Shown here: one piece after another, positions 7,590-15,718 of the stretch
Position numbering within the stretch: position 1 is the first letter of the stretch
How the letters are laid out: each line of letters starts with the position of its first letter
Program-made: the position numbers and the translations under genes
Notes under the pieces: generated by a model
Databases searched by the model: none
What the model was told of the DNA's origin: nothing
The model's input: only the letters and a program-made list of their open reading frames with translations
Assembly: GCA_036939975.1 (NCBI GenBank)
Contig: JALLPB010000446.1
Location: forward strand, 1-15,729
Length of the DNA: 15,729 bases
Source of the DNA: Cyclostephanos tholiformis
Lineage: Eukaryota; Bacillariophyta; Thalassiosirophyceae; Thalassiosirales; Thalassiosiraceae
Direction of reading: 5' to 3'

Positions 7590-9032
7590 ATGCTATTTCG
7601 ATCCCTCGCCGTCGTCGCCGCCGCCCTATCCCTCGCCTCCCCCCCCGTAGTAGTCGCCGTCGATGCGACGGAGGGGGGGGGAGGGAACGATGGCCTAATC
7701 CGGATGAAGCTAACTAGGCGTTCCGATCACGAGATTATCGCACAACACCTCCAGCGCGAGAACGACGCCCTCCGCCTCGCCATGAATGGGATGGGGAAGG
7801 GGAAGGACTCATCCCCCCCCTCTTCCAACCTTCGCGGCGGTTCCTCCTCCCTCCAGTCGGCGTTCACGGAGCAGGCCGCGATGGCCAAGTCCGAGAACGT
7901 CATCATCAAGGATTACTCCAACGCCCAGTACTACGGAAACATCGAGATCGGCAGTCCGCCCCAGAAGTTCACCGTCATATTCGATACCGGCTCGTCGAAC
8001 CTATGGGTGCCCAAGGTGAATTGCAAGAATTGCGGCTATTGGTTCATAAACGGGGGCAAGTCGAAGTACGACGAATCCAAGTCGTCGAGCTTCAGGGAGG
8101 ACGGATCCGACTTTCACATCCAGTACGGTAGCGGGGACGTCCGCGGTTACTTCTCGTTGGATTCGGTCACGCTCGCGGACGACATAGTTATCGCCGATCA
8201 GAAGTTCGCCGAGGTCGACGATGCGGGGGGGTTGGGCGTCGGGTATGTCATGGGCAAATTCGACGGCATATTGGGATTGGGATTCGAGTCCCTCGCCCTG
8301 GGCGATGCCAAGACCGTATTCAAGAACGCCATCGATCAGGGCGCGGTCGCGAACCAGATGTTTGCGTTTTACCTCGGGGATGAGATGGACGGCGAGCTAA
8401 CCTTCGGGGGGTACGGTGAGTTGGGTTGAACATTTTTTTTTAATTGGTGGTGGTGGTGGTGGTGGGGGGGGGAGAGATATGTAGGGAGCGGCTGTCGAAT
8501 GATATATTGTTATCCAGCTTTCTAACCCCGACCTTGAATTGCGACCCCCCTCCCCCCTCCCTTTCGGTCGCCAACAGATGATGCGAGGTACAATGGCGAA
8601 ATCGCCTGGGTACCACTATCCGAGCCCAAGTACTGGCAGATCGAGATAGGGAACGTCCAGGTTGGATCCTTCTCCTCCGGTCCCACCAGCGGCATCGTGG
8701 ACTCGGGCACGTCCCTTATCACCGGCCCCAGCGCCGAAATCATGAAGATCGCGCTCGCAGCCGGGGCCATGCCGAACATGCTGGGACAGTACACCATGGA
8801 TTGCGAGAAGGTCTCGTCCATCCCCGATCTCGTATACACCATCGATGGTAAGGCGTTCACGGTGCCGGGGAAGGACCTCGTCATCCAGAGCGGCGGCACG
8901 TGCCTATTCGCGATGATGGGGATGGACATCCCCAACGGTCCCCAGTGGATATTGGGCGACGTCTTCATGCGCAAGTATTACACCATCTTCGACTACGGCG
9001 GACAGAGGGTCGGATTTGCCACGCCTAATTAG
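7590..9032 (+). CDS. Pepsin/cathepsin D-type aspartic protease precursor
   Basis: Two exons, 7590-8415 and 8578-9032, are separated by a 162-base intron (GTGAGT donor, CAACAG acceptor, phase 1) and give 426 residues. This is a family A1 aspartic endopeptidase. A hydrophobic signal peptide covers residues 1-24. The propeptide includes IRMKLTRR (37-44), the basic start typical of pepsinogen-type pro-segments. The mature two-lobed enzyme follows from about residue 104. The first catalytic motif is FDTGSSNLWV (Asp132), the flap is IQYGSG (Tyr179), and the second catalytic motif is VDSGTS (Asp317). Cysteines pair as expected for cathepsin D-like enzymes: Cys145-Cys148 after the first motif, and Cys351-Cys384 in the C-lobe. 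The protein ends at YGGQRVGFA as in the family. The signal peptide implies the secretory route, probably to vacuole or lysosome. A Gly run (codons GGG) lies at 29-32. Confidence 0.95.
8445..8473. repeat. (TGG)n plus G-run in protease intron
   Basis: TGG repeats run into a G-run inside the 162-base intron. A matching C-rich stretch (CCCCCCTCCCCCCTCCC, about 8545-8561) lies near the acceptor, so the intron could fold back on itself or form a G-quadruplex in RNA. Confidence 0.7.
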
Positions 9033-9123
9033 GTAGTTACCCGGAGGCAGGTGATATTTTCTCGGCCTCGTTGTAAATATAGTCTTCGTTGGGGTGGCTG
9101 TTGTAACTGTACTATTGGCATTA

Positions 9124-9129
9124 AATAAA
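9124..9129 (+). terminator. Candidate polyadenylation signal AATAAA
   Basis: A perfect AATAAA lies 92 bases past the protease stop codon, within the 161-base convergent gap to the PIG-L/TLDc gene. It is the only canonical signal noticed among the 3' ends of this window. Confidence 0.5.
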
Positions 9130-9193
9130 TCTTGATTAACACACGAGCCATAATATATATCATGTGCCACTTCCCGTCGGGAGTTCGCCCCGC

Positions 9194-11008
9194 TCAAATT
9201 CGACCGAACAAGAACCCCCATACCTCGACGTCCAGAACGTCGAACACCCCCCCACGGTCGGATACCAACGCCTCGCTTTGGTACGCAGAGCATCGGGCGG
9301 TGGTCCCCCTCGCGAAGCCATCGTTGAGGCACAGTCCGAAACCACCGTCGGATCCGCCGACGCCATCATCGCCGCTCCCGAATGCAATGATACGCCGAGT
9401 CGCATCGAACACCATCCTCTTGGACGACGTCGTGCAATTCTTCCCGTAAACCTCCACGGCCGTGTCTTTTGCTGCATTATTCAGCCTGAACAGGCAAGAT
9501 CTGGCGGCACTTAAACCGGCGGCCGATGCCAACGGCACGATGGGAACGTCCGAATATCCGCCAATGACGTCACCGGAGGCGGTCTTGATGACGATGAGCG
9601 ACGATTGATGTCCCGTGCCTCGGTTCCATTCTTCCATGAGTTTACGAAAGGCAACGAAGGAATCGCCGTCGCGTGCTAGGCTGTAAATGCGCTTCCACGG
9701 TCGATGGTGCAACGTCGGCGGAAGGACCGCCGCCCTCAAGGCATCGATCATCGTGGGGGCGAGGATAAATTCCGGCGATGCATCCTCCTCTTTCTCTATC
9801 ACCACGGGGGGGAGCGGTGCAATCGCGTTATCGTCACCTCGTGCATAATCGTCATCGCCACTAGCATCGTCGTCAACAAGTGTATGCGCATCAATCGTCA
9901 TCCTTTGGATGTCATTAATGTAGGTGTAACGACTAAATACGACACTGAGACGACGGTACCAAACGAATTGACTGTAATGGGCAGCCATGGCCCTCCATAC
10001 GAGGATAGGTTCCATTATTCGACATTGAATGCTATCGGCGTCGGGCGAGAGCACACGAGAAAATGGTTGTATTCGTGGATTCCCCATACCCAGGAGGAAT
10101 CCACCCATCAAAAGATACGACAAGTACCACAAAGTTTGAAAGAATCTGACCAGGAGGAATGGTATTATATCCGCAAATGCCCACAGCAAGTATTTCTGGA
10201 ATGGATTCGACATCGTTCTCAGCGTATGCACGGTCACATTCACTTCGACGATGACGGGATCGTTCTCCTTCCGACGCAGTCGTAACATTGTCCTCGGTCC
10301 CCTTCCTTCGTCGTCGCGCACGACGTCGCACTTCTCGTTCAATAGGCATCGTACGCCGCGATGTACATCCACGTGATTCGGGTGTCCCGATACACCGCCT
10401 CGATCGAACGTCAATACGTTGAGATTCGTCGTCGACCTATCGAAAGTAGCCTCGATCGACGTCGAGGAATGTCGTTGCTTGGACCATTCCTCCGCGTATC
10501 GCCAGGACGACGCGACCTCCTCCTCGCCAGGGTCGAACGTTAGCAGGCAATCGTGCGCGGGATGACTCGTGGATGCGTCGTCGTCGTCGTCGTCGTCGTC
10601 GTCAATGTATGCGGATGGCATGACCACCCCGCGCACGTGCTCGAGTACTACCTCCGCGATCGCGGCGGGATTCCAAACCTCGTTCGGACCATCCCTCATC
10701 CGCTCGTCATCGATGACTGTCACGGTCGACGACCTCCGCGCGCCTCGCTCCTCCTCCTCCCCCGTCTTACCATTCCGAATCCCGATGACCGAGCACGCCC
10801 CGAGGAGTTCCCTCGTGCGCAAGGGACCGTCGGCAGCGTCACGATAATCGCCGTTGCTAAGGCAGAGCAAGTGAACGGCGTTCGTTGGGTCGCCGAAACA
10901 TAGGGCTTTGATCGACGGGACGAAGAACATGGATTCGTCGTCCGGATGGGCCGTGATTAGGAGCCAGATGTCGCGCCGGCGCGAGATCATGGGCCGTTCC
11001 TCCGCCAT
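9194..11008 (-). CDS. PIGL: PIG-L GlcNAc-PI deacetylase fused to TLDc domain
   Basis: One intron-free frame encodes 604 residues. Residues 15-355 are PIG-L, the ER enzyme that removes acetate from GlcNAc-phosphatidylinositol in the second step of GPI-anchor synthesis. The metal and catalytic motif AHPDDE is at 20-25, LRTREL is at 63-68, FDRGGVSGHPNHVDVH (201-216) supplies further metal ligands, a membrane segment spans about 276-307, and HYSQFVWYRRLSVVFSRY (344-361) matches the PIG-L C-terminus. Family members are usually about 250 residues; here an acidic insert with nine Asp (136-144) interrupts the catalytic domain. After an acidic linker (378-412), residues 413-601 match a TLDc domain: LPP then WKRIYSLARDGDSF (438-451), LIVIKTASGDVIGGYSD (471-487), GGFGLCLNDGF (555-565) and DVEVWGF (593-599). 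TLDc proteins such as OXR1 and NCOA7 are linked to oxidative-stress protection and V-ATPase binding. Each domain call is strong; a joint function is unknown. Confidence 0.9.
   Translation of the reverse strand: MAEERPMISRRRDIWLLITAHPDDESMFFVPSIKALCFGDPTNAVHLLCLSNGDYRDAADGPLRTRELLGACSVIGIRNGKTGEEEERGARRSSTVTVIDDERMRDGPNEVWNPAAIAEVVLEHVRGVVMPSAYIDDDDDDDDDASTSHPAHDCLLTFDPGEEEVASSWRYAEEWSKQRHSSTSIEATFDRSTTNLNVLTFDRGGVSGHPNHVDVHRGVRCLLNEKCDVVRDDEGRGPRTMLRLRRKENDPVIVEVNVTVHTLRTMSNPFQKYLLWAFADIIPFLLVRFFQTLWYLSYLLMGGFLLGMGNPRIQPFSRVLSPDADSIQCRIMEPILVWRAMAAHYSQFVWYRRLSVVFSRYTYINDIQRMTIDAHTLVDDDASGDDDYARGDDNAIAPLPPVVIEKEEDASPEFILAPTMIDALRAAVLPPTLHHRPWKRIYSLARDGDSFVAFRKLMEEWNRGTGHQSSLIVIKTASGDVIGGYSDVPIVPLASAAGLSAARSCLFRLNNAAKDTAVEVYGKNCTTSSKRMVFDATRRIIAFGSGDDGVGGSDGGFGLCLNDGFARGTTARCSAYQSEALVSDRGGVFDVLDVEVWGFLFGRI
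10577..10603. repeat. (GTC)9 repeat coding for nine Asp
   Basis: Nine perfect GTC units, read on the minus strand as GAC codons, give the poly-Asp insert (136-144) in the PIG-L catalytic domain. Confidence 0.9.
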
Positions 11009-11244
11009 TGTATATTGGATGCTCTACCTACTACCTAAGTTCTTTCGTGAGAGTTCGTAAGTAGATTGACAAGTAGGTAAATAGCAGTGCGTCGGAACGT
11101 AAGTAGGTAGGTATCGTACGATAAACTTCGACGCAAACATACATCATCATCTTCGTGGTGGTCCATGCCGCCCCGCCATCTGGCTCCCGCCCCTCTTCCG
11201 CCGATGCCCGATATGCAATAGACCGACGACTCAAGAATCAATTC
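11009..11244. promoter_or_regulatory. Divergent promoter with repeated AAGTAGGTA motifs
   Basis: This 236-base gap separates the PIG-L/TLDc start from the transporter 2 start. It carries a cluster of related words: CTACCTACTACCTAAG (11024-11039, inverted), GTAAGTAG (11057-11064), AAGTAGGTAAATAG (11071-11084) and GTAAGTAGGTAGGTATCG (11099-11116, followed by TACGAT). Spacing is irregular. The palindromic TATCGTACGATA lies at about 11112-11123. Such clusters may bind a factor, but this is inferred from repetition only. Confidence 0.45.
11165..11221 (+). other. Upstream ORF before transporter 2
   Basis: This ATG-initiated frame of 18 codons (Pro-rich) ends 23 bases before the chosen ATG of transporter 2 and is in a different frame. 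If the transcript begins upstream of 11165, it could reduce translation of the transporter. It may have no role if transcription begins later. Confidence 0.35.
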
Positions 11245-13306
11245 ATGACAGGGGGAGTTGCAAGGAATGCATCGGCGAGGCCCTCCATCTCGTCTCTCGA
11301 TAATTGCGTTATCACGGATAGCGGGGGCGAGATCGACACCTCTCCGCTAATATCGAACGAGGAACGATACGATGCCCCGTCCGCGGCCGTCGTCCCGACC
11401 GACTTTCGGAACGATGCGACCGATCCGTACGACCGACGCGACACCGCGCGACACACGCCATCGTGGTGGCTCCATCCCATAGCCTCCGCGAGCGCCTTCA
11501 TGTCGAGATTATCGTCCGCATTCTCGTGGCAATTCCTGGCATGGCTCGGCATCGATCACTTCGCGATGAACGGCGGGACGATGCCCCTACTTTGGTCGGT
11601 GTCGTTGCCGCTATTCAAGGAACTTGGCATCGATGCGTCGAGGCAGCAGTTATACACGACGATGATGACATCCCCCTTCGCGCTGAAGCCGTTCGTCGGC
11701 GCGGCTAGCGACCTATTCCCGATTCGGGGGTACAACAAGAGGTACCTCGCGCTATGTTCCATCCTCGTCGGATGTTTGGGATCCTCCGCGATGCTGGCGA
11801 TTTATCACTCGGGTTCCGCGTCTATTGCCATATCCAACGGACCGCGGGCAGTCGAAGGCCTCGCCGATATGATCGTTATTTCCTTCTTCGCCATGTCGCT
11901 CGAGGTCGCGATTCTCGACGTGTTGGCGGAGGGGACGTTTTCGGGTATCATGCGTCGTCATCCCGAGTCGGGATCGTCCATCATCTCCTATAGGACCGCG
12001 GTTGGCTGTTTCGGGGCCATCGTGACGAAATGCTACGTGGGACCACTGTCGGACGCGGGGAATTTTCATGCCATATTCTGGATTGCATTCGCGCTCTCGA
12101 TCGCGCCGCTCTGGCCCACATTTTCGGGCTGGCTCCCCGAGAAGAAGCGTTCGGCCGACGAGGACGGTATGTCGAGGATATGCCCGGGCGTCATGTTTCA
12201 CGGGGGACTTTATCGGAAGAAGAAAATGCCGTTCATTGCCATCGCGGCGTCGGGCCTGGCCGCGCCGATTGTGTCGGCGGTGACTACATATTCCGACTTG
12301 GGCGTTGGCCTGATTTGCTCGGGATTTATCCTCCTAGCCTTGGCCGTCCTTACATATGCGGTGTTCCCATGCTCGTTTTTTCGAATTACCTTGGGCTTGA
12401 TGTTCGGTACTTTGTGTCAAGTTAGAACGAATTCGGCATTGAGTTATTTCTACACCGCAGATAGGGATTGCCTCCCCAACGGTAAGTAAGTATTCTGTGA
12501 TTCTCTCCAGACTGGATCGCTTCGGTTATTTGTCTTACGAATATATATATATATATAGGTCCCCAATTCAGTTACACCTTCTTCATTACTGCGACCGGAA
12601 TAGTTGGCTCGATGATGCATTTTTGTGCGGTGATCATATACCAGAACTTTTTGAGTTCGTGGAAATTCCGCAACTCACTCATTTTCTCGATTATAATTCG
12701 ATCGTTTGCGTCGGTAGTTGATCTAGTTTTGGTTATGAGGTGGAACATTATGCTCGGCGTCCCTGACAAACTTCTTTTCTTTATGGGTCACGCAACATTT
12801 GAAAATCTGGTTATTATCTTGCAATCAATTACTTTATCATCAATATATGCAAAGATTGCTCCGCCTTCAATGGAGACAGCAGGATTTGGTAGGTTGAGAA
12901 AGATATGTGTGTGGGGGTCGATGGAAGTCCACACTCATTTTTGCTAAGCGTCGATTCATTCATCTAACTTTCGTTTCTAGCCTACTCTGCAGGCATTGGC
13001 ACATTCTGCTATATTATAACAAACGTTCTTGGATCTGGAATAATCATGTGGAGTGGCATAACAACGGTAGGCAAAGATTGTAAATTCGATGACCTTCCGT
13101 ATCTAATAGTAGTTTATCAGATATTGGTGCCTCTGGCAGTTGGTATACCATCAGCGCTCTTCATTCCCAATGTCCTTCAAAGCGAACATCTTATAGAGTG
13201 GGAAAAAGAAAATTGGTATGAAGATGAATCTGACAATGGGGATCAAACACCGGATTCAGAAGATGAAACAAATTTCGATGGACAGGTGCTGTTGCGGGCT
13301 AACTGA
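11245..13306 (+). CDS. Folate-biopterin transporter family protein 2
   Basis: Three exons, 11245-12481, 12559-12888 and 12981-13306, give 630 residues. The introns are 77 and 92 bases, both phase 1, with donors GTAAGT and GTAGGT and TAG acceptors. The frame is open from 11155 but has no ATG before 11245, which sets the start. It is the same family as the gene at 4688-6947: signature KPFVGAASDLFPIRGYNKRY is at 148-167 and HPESGSSIIS at 239-248, with about 12 membrane helices and an acidic C-terminus. Exon 2 is 330 bases, the same as the homologous exon of copy 1, and encodes a gap-free alignable segment. The intron found in copy 1 before FFWIF is absent here (PCSFFRI is continuous at about 12376). 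Exon 1 is GC-rich, whereas exons 2 and 3 are clearly AT-rich. Intron 1 ends in an AT microsatellite. The substrate is not determined by sequence. Confidence 0.9.
12541..12557. repeat. (AT)8 tract at intron 1 acceptor
   Basis: This AT-dinucleotide run replaces the usual pyrimidine tract and ends directly in the TAG acceptor of intron 1 of transporter 2. Confidence 0.85.
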
Positions 13307-13367
13307 CACGTGAAATATACATGTAAATTGAGGTTCATCGTTGGCATTATTCAAGTTTTAGGTGACG
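13307..13367. other. Very short convergent 3' gap
   Basis: Only 61 bases separate the stops of transporter 2 and the MYND/hydroxylase gene. Their 3' untranslated regions must overlap or be extremely short. No AATAAA is present on either strand; AATAAT occurs on the minus strand near 13346-13351. Confidence 0.6.
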
Positions 13368-14939
13368 TCAGTTAGGTGGATGATACCTCTTTCGAACTTC
13401 TTCTTCTTTCCATGCCATAGCTTCCGATAGAATAGATTCTCGTTGAAAGCTCGCCATATTTGCCAGCTGTGGATGCCAAAGCCGTATCAAGAGAACAACA
13501 CGTGCATCGTCAGTATCATTTCTAACTTCGTGCTCATACGAATCGTCGAAAAGGAATATTTTTCCAACTTGCCACGAATACCAATCATCCCTCACTCGTA
13601 TTCGGCAGTCTGAAGCAGAGTTTGGAATAACAAGACCCAAATGCGCCGTCCACCGCAAGTTTGTCGGTCCGCAGTGCGGTTTAATATGTGTTCGAGGTGA
13701 AAGGCAACTGAATATGATTTCACCTCCACCGTCCTCCGCTAGGGCAACGGCATCTGGGATAGTACTTTGCAATAATTGTTTGGTGAAAGGAGCATCGCTG
13801 TCATTGTCCTCCGAGCCGGTTCCAAACAGAACGTATTCTTTCCAACCTCTACCCGAAACGACCAGATGATCATCATGCCCACTTCCTCGTTTTCCGCAAC
13901 CTACATTAGAGAAGTTTGAAGGAGTTGAATTCAGCCTTATGTACTCATTCAATATGCGAAACCAGTTGTTCTCAAATACGCGACACCACGTCGGGTGATT
14001 TTCTGGTGGGGTGTATGGGATTCCGGATAATCCATTTCGTGCCATATATCCAGGTCTTTGACATGGATCACTCCACATACATGATTTCGTCGCTATAGCT
14101 AGCGCCGCAACGTGCCTAGCGGCGATTCTATGTTGTGGCACTTCTTCCATACTGCGACATAAATTATTGTGACATAACACGTTAATGTATTGTATATCAT
14201 ATGTGAGATAAGTAAACATCGATACCACTAACCTCAGCATCAGTTCCATCCACGCATCATCCATAATGCTGCGAATAGAGTCTCGTGAAGACATCATGGG
14301 AAATGTAAAGAATAAAGCCATTGTTATGGAGATAGACTGAACCAATTTTTGTCTGCCACTCTCTACCTGACCTCTGTCCATTTCACAAAAAGCACAAAAC
14401 AATAGTCTATTCGCCAAAACTAAACTTCTGTGGAGGAAAGCATCCACGTCATTTCCACTCATCTGTATTAAATCATTCGACTCGTTCATGTAAGACCAAG
14501 CCCTATTAAATGGTTCCAATGTTTTCTTGAACCCCTCCAACGCTCCCAAGTAATCCGTACTTCGCCACCTACGGAGACTATTCCCCCACATGCTGTTACT
14601 CGCAATCAACGTATCTTCAGTGATGCCATTTCCAACGTTAGGTTCCCACCAGCACCGCACGCGACTTCCGCTAGCACCGACACTCGTTTTCTCATCGCCG
14701 GCAACATTTGTGGATTTTTTATGAGTAGTATGCCATCGGACCAATTGCTTTAGGGGGAGCATGGCACTTGTCAGCTCCTTACATTCAAGTTTGTGAATCG
14801 TCCAATGGGATCTCTGACAACTGGAATTGTGATACGCGGCGCAACTGCAACCGGCGCATGTCAACAATTTCGTTTGGCTCGCAGGCAATCCACATGCGCT
14901 GCAATACTTCCAATCGGTGAAGAAGGTTAGTTCCGCCAT
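13368..14939 (-). CDS. MYND zinc finger / Asp-Asn beta-hydroxylase-like protein
   Basis: The frame is open for 523 codons, but an 81-base segment (14232-14152) has a GTTAGT donor, TTAAC branch-like sequence and CGCAG acceptor. If spliced (exons 14939-14233 and 14151-13368) the protein has 496 residues; numbering here is for the unspliced form. Residues 13-53 are a MYND-type zinc finger with Cys13, Cys16, Cys28, Cys31, Cys41, His49 and Cys53; the usual Cys after the conserved Tyr is His37. Residues about 405-492 match the aspartyl/asparaginyl beta-hydroxylase fold, a 2-oxoglutarate/Fe(II) oxygenase: THIKPHCGPTN (417-427) supplies iron ligand His422, FDDSYEHEVRND (464-475) supplies His470, and ARVVLLIRLWHP (479-490) carries the likely 2-oxoglutarate-binding Arg480. 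The middle (about 60-400) is unrecognised, probably helical. There is no signal peptide, unlike animal ASPH, so a cytosolic or nuclear role is more likely; MYND fingers usually bind proteins. Confidence 0.85.
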   Translation of the reverse strand: MAELTFFTDWKYCSACGLPASQTKLLTCAGCSCAAYHNSSCQRSHWTIHKLECKELTSAMLPLKQLVRWHTTHKKSTNVAGDEKTSVGASGSRVRCWWEPNVGNGITEDTLIASNSMWGNSLRRWRSTDYLGALEGFKKTLEPFNRAWSYMNESNDLIQMSGNDVDAFLHRSLVLANRLLFCAFCEMDRGQVESGRQKLVQSISITMALFFTFPMMSSRDSIRSIMDDAWMELMLRLVVSMFTYLTYDIQYINVLCHNNLCRSMEEVPQHRIAARHVAALAIATKSCMWSDPCQRPGYMARNGLSGIPYTPPENHPTWCRVFENNWFRILNEYIRLNSTPSNFSNVGCGKRGSGHDDHLVVSGRGWKEYVLFGTGSEDNDSDAPFTKQLLQSTIPDAVALAEDGGGEIIFSCLSPRTHIKPHCGPTNLRWTAHLGLVIPNSASDCRIRVRDDWYSWQVGKIFLFDDSYEHEVRNDTDDARVVLLIRLWHPQLANMASFQRESILSEAMAWKEEEVRKRYHPPN

Positions 14940-15655
14940 TCCAGGAGGGGGTTAGTCTGCTCTATTTTATTGCTGTGTTTGTTTTACGTCGAGCGTCATC
15001 AGTCGGGTACGATATTAGAGAGTAAAAAAAGGATGGCTGTGTCGTAATAATAGTAAAAAGAGCCTTTAGAGCTCTGCGTAGAAAAACATAACGGAGGCAA
15101 CGAAGGAATTCCTTCTCAAAAGGCTCGCCGGAGCAAAATAGGACTATCACCGAAACCTCACGATGACGGCCCTTCGTATGACCCCTTGCTGTCGTCTGAC
15201 GCCGACCCCCCGGCACCGGTAGCTGCGTCACACCATCCCCTCACGATGTGTGTTTTGGCTTGGTCCGATTCCGCAGGTGTGGTGAGCATCAGCACGCTTT
15301 ACCACCGGGGGGGAATTGTCCCAATTTGAAACATCATCGTACATTGCTCTAAATGCCTAATTAATTGGGCTTTGGGGGCCAGAGATGACATAAAAAGTAA
15401 CTAATGTGCTTATTTAGTTTATTTGCTATCGTCCAGCTATCGCCGCGCTGTTTGATTGTTGTATTGTGGCTGTTGGTTTTGATTATCCGGGCGGTCGATC
15501 CCCCCTCGTCGCAGGTGGGATTTTCGACCGATTTGTTGCTTTGATGATCCGGACTTGCCCCCCCCTGACATGACGGAGGGACCCCAGCGCAGTTCCCCCA
15601 TCTAAATACGATTGGGGATCGATCCCCTCCACTCTGATTCAGCGAGGTTGAGGGA
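14940..15655. other. Gene-free stretch, right side of window
   Basis: I see no supportable gene. Open frames on the minus strand (14962-15231 and 15361-15669) have no recognisable motif. The MYND/hydroxylase promoter should be at the left edge. Other features are a perfect 14-base palindrome GGGGATCGATCCCC (15614-15627) and two similar GAT-ATCCGG...CCCCCC stretches (from 15481 and from 15543). Confidence 0.5.
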
Positions 15656-15659
15656 AACC

Positions 15660-15718
15660 TGTTACACAATGTTATACATGTAACTCTGTTACACAGATGT
15701 TACAGCTAGAGTGTTACA
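15660..15718. repeat. TGTTACA motif cluster
   Basis: TGTTACA occurs at 15660-15666, 15687-15693, 15698-15704 and 15712-15718, with a one-base variant TGTTATA at 15670-15676, all in one orientation within 60 bases. The array runs towards the window end, so it may continue. It could be part of a longer tandem array or of an LTR-like terminal region. Confidence 0.6.

Noticed and set aside
8904..9332. Minus-strand ORF across the protease 3' end
   Set aside because: Antisense shadow of the protease exon 2, running into the PIG-L 3' end; no motif.
9704..10285. Plus-strand ORF of 193 codons antisense to the PIG-L/TLDc gene
   Set aside because: It is long, but arises opposite a well-supported coding frame with clear catalytic motifs; its protein has no recognisable features.
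11155..11244. N-terminal extension of transporter 2 from a GTG codon at 11155
   Set aside because: Eukaryotic nuclear genes start at ATG; the first in-frame ATG is 11245, and the extra residues show no conserved feature.
14962..15231. Minus-strand ORF of 89 codons upstream of the MYND gene
   Set aside because: No domain, and position in the expected promoter region; codon use gives no support.
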